The notes under the pieces are model-generated. The model saw only the letters and a program-made list of their open reading frames with translations, was not told the DNA's origin and made no database searches. DNA of 64,000 bases from Phytohabitans kaempferiae (GTDB lineage: Bacteria; Actinomycetota; Actinomycetes; Mycobacteriales; Micromonosporaceae): the NCBI RefSeq assembly GCF_042433955.1, contig NZ_JBHLUH010000077.1:62001-126000 (forward strand). Direction: 5' to 3'. The position numbers were made by a program, and so were the translations under genes. This document shows, in pieces, positions 50,339 through 58,913 of the stretch (the stretch's first letter is position 1; each line of letters starts with the position of its first letter).

Positions 50339-51345
50339 GTCTCGACTGGATCTACTGGGCGATCTCGTGGATCCTGCTGCGCTGGCATTCGCTGTGGGAA
50401 ATGATCGGCATCTCAGACGGCACCGTGCTGGGGACCAACTGGGCCTGGATCCTGTCGATCATCTTCCTCGTCGTCACGGTCCGGGTGATCCTCTTCCCGG
50501 TCTTCGTCAAGCAGATCAAGTCGCAGCGTGCGATGCAGGCGCTGCAGCCCCAGGTCAAGGCGCTTCAGGAGAAGCACAAGGGTGACCGGGAGACGCTCCA
50601 GAAAGAGATGATGGAGCTCTACCGGAAGGAGAAGGCCAATCCGCTCATGGGCTGCCTGCCCATGTTCCTGCAGATCCCGGTCTTCCTCGGCCTCTTCCAC
50701 GTGCTCCGCCGGCTCGACCCGGTGCAGACGCTCAACACCACCATCTACGGGTGGACCCAGGCGCAGTGGGACAGCGCGGTGCACGCGAAGCTCTTCACCG
50801 CGCCGATCGCCGCCCAGTTCGGCTCGTCTACCGCCGAGCTGGAGGGGATGGGCGCCAACGGCACCACCGTGAAGGTGATCGCGGGCGTGCTGGTGCTCAT
50901 CATGATGGCCACCACCTACCTCACCAGCCGCCAGATGATCCTCAAGACCGGCTGGGCCGAAGACCCGCAGCAGCGCATGATCCAGCGGCTGATGCTCTAC
51001 GGCATCCCCGCCTCGCTGCTCGTCTCCGGCGCGATCTTCCCGATCGGCGTCATCATCTACTGGGTCACCAACAACCTCTTCACCCTCGGCCAGCAGCAGT
51101 GGGTCCTTCGGAAGTACCCGCCGCCGGTCATCAACACCAAGGACGGCAAGGCGGTGCCCGGCCCGGGCGCCCGCAAGGCGGCCGCGCCGCAGCAGCAGGA
51201 GAAGCCGAGCCGGTTCGGCCGTTCCAAGGCCAATGGCGCGGTGCAGGACACCAAGCCCGCGGTCGACGGCAGGGCCCTCGCGCCCAAGCCCGGCGCCAAG
51301 CCGGTAAATCCGAAGAAGCGCAAGCCCGCGAAGCGCCAGGGTTGA
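50335..51345 (+). CDS. yidC: Membrane protein insertase YidC
   Basis: 336 residues, five predicted membrane segments (about 4-24, 33-54, 100-125, 185-205, 225-250), the first cytoplasmic loop with the coiled QALQPQVKALQEKHKGDRET. The core LGCLPMFLQIPVFLGLFHVL-like segment (LMGCLPMFLQIPVFLGLFHV) is diagnostic. The P1 domain of E. coli YidC is absent, as in Gram-positives. TTG start at 50335. The C-terminal tail is basic and Pro-rich. Confidence 0.97.
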   Translation: MSLDWIYWAISWILLRWHSLWEMIGISDGTVLGTNWAWILSIIFLVVTVRVILFPVFVKQIKSQRAMQALQPQVKALQEKHKGDRETLQKEMMELYRKEKANPLMGCLPMFLQIPVFLGLFHVLRRLDPVQTLNTTIYGWTQAQWDSAVHAKLFTAPIAAQFGSSTAELEGMGANGTTVKVIAGVLVLIMMATTYLTSRQMILKTGWAEDPQQRMIQRLMLYGIPASLLVSGAIFPIGVIIYWVTNNLFTLGQQQWVLRKYPPPVINTKDGKAVPGPGARKAAAPQQQEKPSRFGRSKANGAVQDTKPAVDGRALAPKPGAKPVNPKKRKPAKRQG

Positions 51346-51351
51346 CGCGAC

Positions 51352-51382
51352 CGGTGCCCGCCGGCTCGACCGGCGGGCACCG
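51352..51382. terminator. 12-bp perfect hairpin after yidC
   Basis: CGGTGCCCGCCG pairs with CGGCGGGCACCG around a 7-nt loop, six bases past the yidC stop. There is no T run. It may partly uncouple yidC from the downstream jag-rsmG-parAB genes. Confidence 0.5.
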
Positions 51383-51513
51383 TGGCGCTCCCCCGGCAGC
51401 CGCGATCGGCGCCTTACAACAGACGTGCCCGTGGACGCAGGCAAGCACTCGCCCGCCGCGGGAAACCAGCGGACCGGAAACGGTCCAGCCGAGCGAGTAC
51501 GGAGATGAGATCG

Positions 51514-52098
51514 GTGACCGACACCAGCGTTCCCCAGACCGACCAGTCCCTCGATGACGAGTTGGACGCCCAGCCGGATGCGGTGGAGGACGGGGAGGAA
51601 GACGACGCCAAGGAGGCGGAAGCCGCCCCCAGCGACTCGGATCTCTTCCGGCAGAGCGAGATCGCCGCGGACTACGTGGAGGGCCTGCTGGACATCCTCG
51701 ACTACGACGGCGACATCGACGAGCTGGTCTCGGCCGGCCGGCCGGTCGTCGAGGTGGTCGGTGGCCGCCTTCAGCCGCTGGTCGGCCAGCGCGGTGCCAC
51801 GCTGGAGGCGCTCCAGGAGCTGACCCGGTTGGCCGTCTTTCGGCAGACCGGCTCGCCCAGCCGCCTGCTGCTCGACGTCGGGGGCTACCGGGCCAACCGC
51901 CGCAAGGAGCTCGCGGCCGTCGCCAAGAACGCGGTGGAGAAGGTCAAGGAGTACGGCGAGCCGGTGCGCCTGGAAGCGATGTCCGCGTTCGAGCGCAAGT
52001 GCGTGCACGACGTGGTCAACGCGCTCGCCGGCGTGGAGAGCGAGTCGGAGGGCGTGGAGCCCAACCGGCGGATCGTCGTCCGTCCGGTCGCCGAATAG
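51514..52098 (+). CDS. jag: Jag-family single-stranded nucleic-acid-binding protein
   Basis: 194 residues. An acidic N-terminus (about 1-55), then a KH domain (about 80-125: VEVVGGRLQPLVGQRGATLE with GxxG-like segment) and an R3H domain (about 130-185: ANRRKELAAVAKNAVEKVKE, MSAFERKCVHDVVNAL). GTG at 51514 with GGAG nine bases upstream; the ATG at 51505 lacks a site. RNA-binding, linked to YidC and cell-wall control in other bacteria. Confidence 0.9.
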   Translation: MTDTSVPQTDQSLDDELDAQPDAVEDGEEDDAKEAEAAPSDSDLFRQSEIAADYVEGLLDILDYDGDIDELVSAGRPVVEVVGGRLQPLVGQRGATLEALQELTRLAVFRQTGSPSRLLLDVGGYRANRRKELAAVAKNAVEKVKEYGEPVRLEAMSAFERKCVHDVVNALAGVESESEGVEPNRRIVVRPVAE

Positions 52099-52102
52099 CC
52101 GC

Positions 52103-52864
52103 GTGCCCAGCGACGTCTCATCCGGCCCGGGTGGCTTGCCACCCGGGCCGTTGTCTGCGCCAGCCCGTGCCCTCTTCGGTGACCGGCTGGATCTCGCGGT
52201 CGCGTACGCGGACCTGCTCGCGACCGATGGCGTGGTGCGCGGGCTCATCGGCCCCCGCGAGACACCCCGCATCTGGGATCGCCACCTGCTCAACTGCGCC
52301 GCGGTGGCGGAGTTGATCCCGCAGGAGGCTTCTGTCGTAGACGTGGGGTCCGGTGCCGGTTTGCCCGGTATCGTACTAGCTGTGGCCCGGCCCGACCTCA
52401 CGGTCACCCTGGTTGAGCCACTGGCACGACGGACTGCCTTCCTGGCGGAGGTGGTGACGGAGCTCGACCTCGACCGGACCGTGGAGGTGGTCCGGGCGCG
52501 GGCCGAGGAGGTCGCCGGGATGAGTCCCGCCGACATCGTCACCGCTCGGGCAGTCGCGCCACTCGACCGGCTCGCTGGCTGGTGTCTACCCCTCGCCGCC
52601 ATCGGTGGGCGGCTGCTCGCGCTCAAGGGCGCCTCGGCCGCCGACGAGGTGGCGGAACACCGTGACGCGGTCGGACGACTGGGCGGTGCCACGCCGGTCG
52701 TACGGCGATGCGGGGTCGGTCTCGTCGACCCGCCGACGACCGTCGTGGAAATCGTCCGGGAGCGCGTTGTCGTGCCGGCACGGTCGAAAACATCGCGGGG
52801 GGCGAGCCGCCGGTCTACTTCGGACGGTGGCGCCGCGCGTGGGGGCAGAGCGCGGAGGGGTTAG
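52103..52864 (+). CDS. rsmG: 16S rRNA 7-methylguanosine methyltransferase RsmG
   Basis: 253 residues. SAM-binding core VVDVGSGAGLPGIVLAVARP, then VTLVEPLARRTAFLAEVVTE, and VTARAVAPLDRLAGWCLPLA. The modification is m7G at G527 in 16S rRNA; loss gives low-level streptomycin resistance. GTG at 52103, four bases after jag. The C-terminal 30 residues are basic and disordered. Confidence 0.95.
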   Translation: MPSDVSSGPGGLPPGPLSAPARALFGDRLDLAVAYADLLATDGVVRGLIGPRETPRIWDRHLLNCAAVAELIPQEASVVDVGSGAGLPGIVLAVARPDLTVTLVEPLARRTAFLAEVVTELDLDRTVEVVRARAEEVAGMSPADIVTARAVAPLDRLAGWCLPLAAIGGRLLALKGASAADEVAEHRDAVGRLGGATPVVRRCGVGLVDPPTTVVEIVRERVVVPARSKTSRGASRRSTSDGGAARGGRARRG

Positions 52865-53182
52865 ATGGTCGGGCGGCCGGAGACTGTTGGTGTCGGATGG
52901 CCGCCGGACACGGTGCCAATTCTTGGCGGCGCCCTGAGGCGTGTATGCGGCTTTCTCCTGTATGTCGTCCCACCGTTGTGTGGTGAGCGGGCTCATGTGT
53001 CGGACACCGATGGCCTCCGCCGCCCATCGGCCGTAGGCTGGCCGCGCGTCGATAGTGTGGAACCGGCGGCGGCTCCTGTGCGGCAGCGTCCCCCGCTGCC
53101 CGTCGGGCCACACCGATCGCCGGGGCATCCAGGCGCGAGTGCTGTTAAGGCCGACCTATCCGAAGTGGACAGGGATGACACG
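52865..53182. other. Intergenic between rsmG and parA
   Basis: 318 bp without a gene of its own. An open frame continuous with parA crosses it, but it has no ribosome-binding site and no similarity. Confidence 0.5.
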
Positions 53183-54643
53183 GTGCAGGACAACAGTAGG
53201 TACGACGATTTGGGGTTGAGCCACCCCGGTGGCTACCGCGTGGGCGGTGCCGCCGTTTCACGTGGAACTGACTACGACGGCTGGCCCGTCGGCCGCGGCG
53301 CTGCCAGACACGAGGGCATGTCGATGGCTGGACCGGGCGATCCCGACCCGCACGCCGTGCCGCAGCCGCGCGCCGGAAGTGGGTACGAGCGTCCCGCCCG
53401 CCAGGAAGGCGAGCCAGGGCCGGCGACGGGGAGGTCAGCAGTGCCAGAGCGTTCACCACAGCCGCCAGCGACGGGCTACCCGACGGGCGGTCAGGACGAC
53501 CCGCACCGCCGCCCGGCGCCGTCACCGCGGCCGCATCCGTCCGCACCGGCCTCTCCTCCTCCGACCGGGCGTCCCTCGACCCCGGCTCGGGCCACCGCGT
53601 CCGTGACTCCGGTGTCGGGCGCGCCGGCGGCGTCTGATGGCGCACCTTCGACGGGATCTTCGTCACCCTCCCCGGGGCCACGCCCCGACACGCCCGCGCC
53701 GGGGGCCGGTGGTTATGGGGAGGAAGCTGGGGTTGACGCGTACGTTTCACGTGAAACCCCGTCGCGTGAAGAGGATGATCCACCGTTGGCTATGGAGGCA
53801 ATGCGCGCAGTCCAGATCCTGAACCCGAGTGGTGAGGTGACCATGCCCCGCCCGGCCCGGCCCAGGATCATGTGCGTGGCAAACCAGAAGGGCGGCGTCG
53901 GCAAGACCACGACCACCGTGAACCTGGCCGTGGCACTCGCCCTCCACGGCAACCGGGTACTGGTGGTCGACCTCGACCCGCAGGGCAACGCCTCGACAGG
54001 GCTCAACGTGCCGCACCATGCGGGCATCCCGGACGTGTACGACTGCTTGATCGACAACGTGCCGCTGGCCGAGGTCGCCCAGGCGGTCGAGGGCATCCCC
54101 AACCTGTGGTGCGTACCGGCGACCATCGACCTCGCCGGCGCCGAGATCGAACTCGTCTCGGTCGTCGCCCGCGAGTCCCGGCTGGCCCGGGCGATCGCGG
54201 CCCACCCCGAGAAGTTCGACTACGTCTTCATCGACTGCCCACCCTCACTGGGCCTGCTGACGGTCAACGCGCTGGTGGCGGCTCAGGAGGTGCTGATCCC
54301 GATCCAGTGCGAGTACTACGCGCTGGAGGGTCTCAACCAGCTGATCAACAACATCAACCTCGTCAAGCAGCACTTGAACCCGACGCTCGACGTCTCCACG
54401 ATCCTGCTGACCATGTACGACCGCCGTACCCGCCTGGCCGACGCGGTCGAGCAGGACGTGCGCAACCACTTCGGCGACAAGGTTTTGCAGGCGGTCATCC
54501 CCCGCAACGTCCGCGTCTCCGAGGCGCCCAGCTACGGCCAGTCGGTCATGACCTACGATCCCGGTTCGCGGGGCGCCACGAGCTACTTCGAGGCGGCTCA
54601 GGAGATCGCGGAGCGTGGGGTCAAACTGGGAGGGGCGGCGTGA
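53183..54643 (+). CDS. parA: Chromosome-partition ATPase ParA (Soj) with long disordered N-terminus
   Basis: 486 residues. The first about 210 residues are Pro/Gly/Ser/Ala-rich and disordered. The ATPase core (about 230-486) has the deviant Walker A KGGVGKTTTTVNLAVALALH, DLDPQGNASTGLNV, FIDCPPSLGLLTVNALVAAQ and QCEYYALEGLNQLINNINLV. GTG at 53183 has AGGG eight bases upstream; the true start could be further in. Two parS-like sites lie in its coding sequence (53255, 53744), the second reading VSRET. It moves the ParB-parS complex. 34 bp before parB. Confidence 0.93.
   Translation: MQDNSRYDDLGLSHPGGYRVGGAAVSRGTDYDGWPVGRGAARHEGMSMAGPGDPDPHAVPQPRAGSGYERPARQEGEPGPATGRSAVPERSPQPPATGYPTGGQDDPHRRPAPSPRPHPSAPASPPPTGRPSTPARATASVTPVSGAPAASDGAPSTGSSSPSPGPRPDTPAPGAGGYGEEAGVDAYVSRETPSREEDDPPLAMEAMRAVQILNPSGEVTMPRPARPRIMCVANQKGGVGKTTTTVNLAVALALHGNRVLVVDLDPQGNASTGLNVPHHAGIPDVYDCLIDNVPLAEVAQAVEGIPNLWCVPATIDLAGAEIELVSVVARESRLARAIAAHPEKFDYVFIDCPPSLGLLTVNALVAAQEVLIPIQCEYYALEGLNQLINNINLVKQHLNPTLDVSTILLTMYDRRTRLADAVEQDVRNHFGDKVLQAVIPRNVRVSEAPSYGQSVMTYDPGSRGATSYFEAAQEIAERGVKLGGAA
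53255..53268. promoter_or_regulatory. parS-like site GTTTCACGTGGAAC
   Basis: 13 of 14 positions match the parS core; one A to G change in the right arm. Inside the 5' part of parA. Confidence 0.7.
53744..53757. promoter_or_regulatory. parS site GTTTCACGTGAAAC
   Basis: A perfect palindromic parS core within parA, encoding VSRET. Confidence 0.92.
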
Positions 54644-54677
54644 GGCAGCCGTTCGTCGATGATCGGGAGAGTGCGGC

Positions 54678-55727
54678 ATGAAGAACCGTCCGCGCGGCGG
54701 GCTCGGACGCGGTCTGGGGGCACTGATCCCCACCGCGCCACCGCAGCCGTCGGGTGGCGCCCAACCGGAAGCTCCGGCGCCAGAAGCCGCGGCGCCGGTT
54801 GAGACGCCCCCTGCTGGCGACGCGTCCGGTGGTGGTACGCCCACGCCTGTGCCGCCCGCCGAGTCTGCCGTCACCCCCGGCGCCACGAGCGAACTCGCGC
54901 CCGTCCCTGGTGCTCGGTTCGCCGAGATCCAGGTCGGGGCGATCGTGCCCAACCCGAAGCAGCCCCGGCAGGTCTTCGACGAGGAGGCCCTGGAGGAGCT
55001 CAAGACCTCCATCCGTGAGGTGGGCCTCCTCCAGCCGATCGTCGTGCGGGAGCTCGACGGCGAGAAGTACGAACTCGTCATGGGCGAGCGCCGCTGGCGG
55101 GCCGCCCAGGCGACTGGCCGCGAGACGATCCCGGCCATCGTTCGTGACACGCGCGACGACGCGATGCTCCGGGACGCGCTCCTGGAAAACATCCACCGGG
55201 CCAACCTCAACCCGCTCGAAGAGGCAGCGGCGTACCAGCAGTTGCTGGAGGAGTTCGGGGCGACGCACGAGGAGCTGGCGAAGCGGATCGGCCGGAGCCG
55301 CCCGCAGATCTCCAACACGATCCGTCTCCTGAACCTGCCGGCCCAGGTGCAGCGGCGGGTCGCCGCCGGCGTGCTGTCGGCAGGCCACGCTCGGGCGCTT
55401 CTCGGCTTGGAGGAGACCGAAGCCCAGGAGGAGCTGGCGCTGCGGATCGTGGCCGAGGGCCTGTCCGTACGCGCCACCGAGGAGCTGGTCGCGCTGGCCG
55501 TCGCCGAGGGCCCGGCGCCCGCGGCGAAGGCAGCCAAGCGTCGGGCCAAGGCGCACGCACCGGCCCTGAGCGACCTGGCCGAGCGCCTCTCCGACCGCTT
55601 CGACACCCGCGTGAAGGTGGACATCGGCCGGAGCAAGGGCAAAATAACGATCGAGTTCGCCACGGTCGACGACCTGGAGCGGATCGTGGGGATCATCGGC
55701 GTGGAGCGGACCGAGCAGCCGGAGTAG
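54678..55727 (+). CDS. parB: Chromosome-partition protein ParB
   Basis: 349 residues. N-terminal basic GLGRGLGALIPTA motif, which stimulates ParA; a disordered linker; the CTPase domain (about 85-180) with GERRWRAAQATGRETIPA and ENIHRANLNPLEEAAAYQQL; the helix-turn-helix HEELAKRIGRSRPQISNTIR that binds parS; and a C-terminal dimer domain. ATG at 54678. A strong hairpin and a parS site follow. Confidence 0.97.
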   Translation: MKNRPRGGLGRGLGALIPTAPPQPSGGAQPEAPAPEAAAPVETPPAGDASGGGTPTPVPPAESAVTPGATSELAPVPGARFAEIQVGAIVPNPKQPRQVFDEEALEELKTSIREVGLLQPIVVRELDGEKYELVMGERRWRAAQATGRETIPAIVRDTRDDAMLRDALLENIHRANLNPLEEAAAYQQLLEEFGATHEELAKRIGRSRPQISNTIRLLNLPAQVQRRVAAGVLSAGHARALLGLEETEAQEELALRIVAEGLSVRATEELVALAVAEGPAPAAKAAKRRAKAHAPALSDLAERLSDRFDTRVKVDIGRSKGKITIEFATVDDLERIVGIIGVERTEQPE

Positions 55728-55748
55728 CTCCTCTCCCCCCAGGCACTG

Positions 55749-55782
55749 AGCGGCCGCGGACCTGATCGGGTCCGCGGCCGCT
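55749..55782 (+). terminator. Terminator of the parAB operon
   Basis: AGCGGCCGCGGACC pairs perfectly with GGTCCGCGGCCGCT around a 6-nt loop, 22 nt after the parB stop. It lies directly before a parS-like site. Confidence 0.82.
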
Positions 55783-55785
55783 GTC

Positions 55786-55799
55786 GTTCCACGTGAAAC
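55786..55799. promoter_or_regulatory. parS-like site GTTCCACGTGAAAC
   Basis: 13 of 14 positions match the parS core. It lies at the parB terminator. Confidence 0.75.
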
Positions 55800-57581
55800 G
55801 GGTTGGGCCTGGTGTTGGGCGTGCTAGTTGGCGGCGTCACAGGGGCGTTGGTCGTGCGGCGGCGCTCGCTGGTGAGGTGGGGTCTGTGACGGTCGTGCTT
55901 GGCGTGGTGCTTGTGGCGGCGTTGATGTTCACCGCGAGCTTTGGTCGATCTCGGTGGACCAGCCCTCGATGTCTGTGGCGGCTCGCCGTCATCCGGCTTT
56001 GCCGCTGCCCCAAGCCTCGGTCTGGCTCGGTGCCCCTGGTGCCTTTGGCTCGTCGTCCGGTCTCACTCTCGGGCTCGCGATGCGGGACGGCCTCAGGTGC
56101 TGCCGGGCGCGTCTGGTACGGGCGCCGTCGTCGCGCTCCCCCGGGCGCTCTCCCCCTGCGGCGATCCGGAAGCCTCCCTGTCGCGACGACCGATCGGCCT
56201 ATCCCTCGGGAATGGTCGCCGTCGGCGATCCCGGCGTTCCACCGAGGCTTGGTGTGAGGCGAGCGGGAGGCGTGTGCGCGTGCTTCCTTTCGGAGGCACC
56301 TGCGGAATCCAGGCTGCGGCTCGTGAGGTCGGCCGGCGAGCGCTGTTGTGCCGCGACTGCCGAACCTCCTGGGTAAGCTCGGAGGCGGCGCCGGTGGGGA
56401 GATCCTGGTTCCCCGCAGGTCGGGCATGGCGATGCTTGGAGGTGACGCCAGCTCCTCGTATGGATCGCGACCGAGGATCCGAGGCGTGCGGCACATGTCC
56501 CCGCTACCGTGCGGAGAGCTTCTGGCGGCCCCTGCGAGGTTGAGACGAGCCGGGATGACCGGGGGCGATGGGCGGTCGCTTCCCCGGCTGATGCGGTGAG
56601 TTGGTCGGCACGGTGGCCGCGGATCGAACGACGGTGCCAGCGCGGTGATCAGGGCTCCCCGGCGGCCGGGAGCCCTGCGACGCGGCTGGGTCGCCTGGCA
56701 TACGGACGGCGGTGGCTCGTGATCCGGGGCGGACCCGGGAGCGGGGAGGCGGCAAGCGGCCGAGTTACGCCATTGCGCGATGGGTGACGTCTCCAATCGC
56801 CGGCTCCCCCAACTAGGCCGGCCGCCTGGGGCCGGGCAGCGGTCGGTGGGATGGCCGGGCTGTGCGGTGCACGGCATCCAGCGAGCGAGGGGTCGCGCCA
56901 GTCGGAGGGGGCGGTTTGGTGCCCGAGACCATCCAGCGTCGCTGGCGCCGAGGCGTCCTCTGAACACCGGTGCCCACAGGCGACGGCGCGGCATTTGGGG
57001 GCAGACACGCGCCGCTGTGCCTCGTGATGGTGAGCCAGCCCGCGACCGTGGTCGGCTCGGTCGATGTGGGCGCACTGGTAGGTCAGATAGACGTGGCGTG
57101 GCCCGCCTACTTGAGCGGCCTCGGCAAGCGCTGTTAGATGCCATCGTTCTTCGCTGTTAGGCCGGGCCCTTGAAGGTTCTGCGGGCGACGCGTGAGTGAG
57201 GAGACATCCCCCGTACGCGACAGCGCGGCAGGAGGAACGCCCGGAGTCTTCGGAGTGGGCTCGCTCCTGGCAGACAGAACACCGACGGTCGGCGGGGCCG
57301 CCTTCGTGTCGAGGCGAACGAACCCGAGCGCGCGACGACGCCGGCGCAAGCCGTCGGGCGCGCGCTGGGCGAGCCCGCAGAGCATGGCCGAGACGACGTG
57401 GCGGCGCACCAGACGCGCGACGTGGCCTACCGAGTCGACGCGGACCGGCGCCGTATGCGTGTACTCCCCCGCCTCCCGGCCCGTCTCGGCCAGCGTTTCC
57501 ACGCTGAGGGGAGCCCTGTGTGGCTTCCTGGTGATGATGGCGAAAGTGTGGCGCGGCGAACGAGGAGAGTCCGAGCGCCGG

Positions 57582-57644
57582 CTCGTCGAGTGGTACGTCG
57601 CGGGCATGGACGTCACAGTGTCGGTGGTCGACCAGGGCGACGGG
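57582..57644 (+). pseudogene. Fragment of a D-alanine-D-alanine ligase gene
   Basis: 63 bp that match the reverse complement of ddl (60520-60582) with five mismatches by my count. They translate LVEWYVAGMDVTVSVVDQGD against LVERYVAGMDVAVSVIDQGD in the intact enzyme. The identity ends sharply at both sides (upstream ERRLVEW, downstream GHRPSP), so this is a small inverted-orientation duplicate, not a functional gene. Most mismatches look like ordinary substitutions. Confidence 0.8.
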
Positions 57645-57716
57645 CACAGACCTTCGCCACTCTCCCGGGCGCAGGAGCGGCTCCGCCTCGGATCGGGCAA
57701 GGAAGCGGAGCACGAT

Positions 57717-57730
57717 GTTTCACGGGAAAC
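57717..57730. promoter_or_regulatory. parS-like site GTTTCACGGGAAAC
   Basis: 13 of 14 positions match (central T to G). The flanks extend the palindrome (GAT ... ATC), and it lies 70 bp after the ddl fragment. Confidence 0.65.
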
Positions 57731-58699
57731 ATCGCTCGGGAGCTCCTCCTCGATTGCAGGCCCGGACCAACAGCGCGAGGCGGACCGACTCACGGTTGAG
57801 TCGCGGCAGTGGCTCTATCGATCGGACCAGAATCCACAGTGGCGGTATCCGGCTGGATGACACCGACGCGATCCAGTGCCCGGCGGATTCAGGAGCACGT
57901 CAGCCCGTCGCGGCACGCCCTTGCATCAGCCGACGGCGCATCCGCCGCTGACATCGGCTCCACAGACGATCCCGATGCCCGACGAGCGACGAGCGACATC
58001 GCCAGGACTGGGACTCTGACGGCCTCGCCTGTCCGCGCTGTTGGAGGGCGCAAGGGAGTCCGAACGACGCGAGCCTCCGCTGTCGGCCGCCACCGGCTAC
58101 CCAGCGTGCGCGGGTCCGCGGTGTCGCAGTGCCGGCCCTCGAACACGGGCAGACCAAGCGCCCACGGCGACCAGGTAGCGACAGAGGCCGACCGGCGCGG
58201 TCTGGCAGCGGTGGATCTCGCAAGGCCGGCGCCTCGGCGACCCGCTACTCGCGCCATTCCCCTGTAGGCCGACAACTGCTCCGTAAAGGCCGGCGCATAG
58301 CGAGTGCCGGCGCACAGCCGAGGCAGGAGTGAGGAGGCCGCAACCCGAGAAGGACGAGCTTCCCAGGACCGCCCAGGCGGGTCGCCTCCCCGCTCGGTCC
58401 GGAGGCCGAATCACCGCCGACCCGTCGCCATCCACCTGGAGCCGTCGCGGAATCGCCGCCCTCACACCTCGCCCAGGTTGGCCAGCCCTCGGCCCAGCCG
58501 CAGCCGCAGCCCGCCGGTCGCCCATCGGCGAGGCGGGCGTGCCGCCCGAGGAGGAGCGGAGAAATCGAGGAAGAGACCGTCCGAGGAGTAGCTCGGACGG
58601 TGCCTCGCCGAGCCGACACCACCCAAGCTCCAGGAGAGCGCCGAGGTCCGGAGCAGCCCAACCAGAACTGGGCGAGACAACGCCCCCGCCGAACCCCCC

Positions 58700-58713
58700 G
58701 TTTCACGGGAAAC
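58700..58713. promoter_or_regulatory. parS-like site GTTTCACGGGAAAC (second copy)
   Basis: Same variant as at 57717, 46 bp before the perfect site at 58746. Confidence 0.65.
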
Positions 58714-58745
58714 CGGCGGCCTCGGCGCCCACCTCGCCAGCCCTC

Positions 58746-58759
58746 GTTTCACGTGAAAC
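58746..58759. promoter_or_regulatory. parS site GTTTCACGTGAAAC
   Basis: A perfect core within a longer palindrome (CCCTC on the left, GAGGG on the right, 58741-58764), upstream of the HIT-like gene. Confidence 0.92.
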
Positions 58760-58784
58760 GAGGGCCGCGCACAATCCACAGAGG

Positions 58785-58849
58785 TTATCCACAGATGGAG
58801 CGGATTCGAGAGAAAGAGCCGGTAGGGCATGGTGGTTGCCTGTGGACAA
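58785..58849. promoter_or_regulatory. DnaA boxes upstream of the HIT-like gene
   Basis: TTATCCACA (58785-58793) and TGTGGACAA (58841-58849, the complement of TTGTCCACA) are exact boxes; ATCCACA at 58774-58780 is a weaker partner. They lie 65-130 bp before the gene and just after a parS. Confidence 0.6.
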
Positions 58850-58913
58850 GAGCGGCGGCGTCCGCCCGAAACGGGGAAGGACAGCGGTCCTCAACTCCGT
58901 TAGGGTCAGCCTC

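Larger units (their letters stand above)
55800..58913. other. Long stretch without a convincing gene, parS- and DnaA-box-bearing
   Basis: 3.1 kb between the parB terminator and the HIT-like gene. Open frames of up to 435 codons cross it on both strands, but their translations are Arg/Pro/Gly/Ser-rich and no domain is recognised. It holds three parS-type palindromes (57717, 58700, 58746), DnaA boxes near 58785 and 58841, and one ddl-derived fragment (57582-57644). I see no transposase, integrase or tRNA. It looks like a centromere-like spacer or decayed sequence; which of these I cannot tell. Confidence 0.7.

Noticed and set aside
55837..57144. A 435-codon minus-strand frame in the gene-poor stretch
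   Set aside because: Composition is Arg/Pro/Ser/Gly with no domain or ribosome-binding site; typical of chance GC-rich frames.
57192..57860. A plus-strand frame carrying the ddl fragment as a possible full gene
   Set aside because: Only about 21 codons match ddl; the flanks do not.
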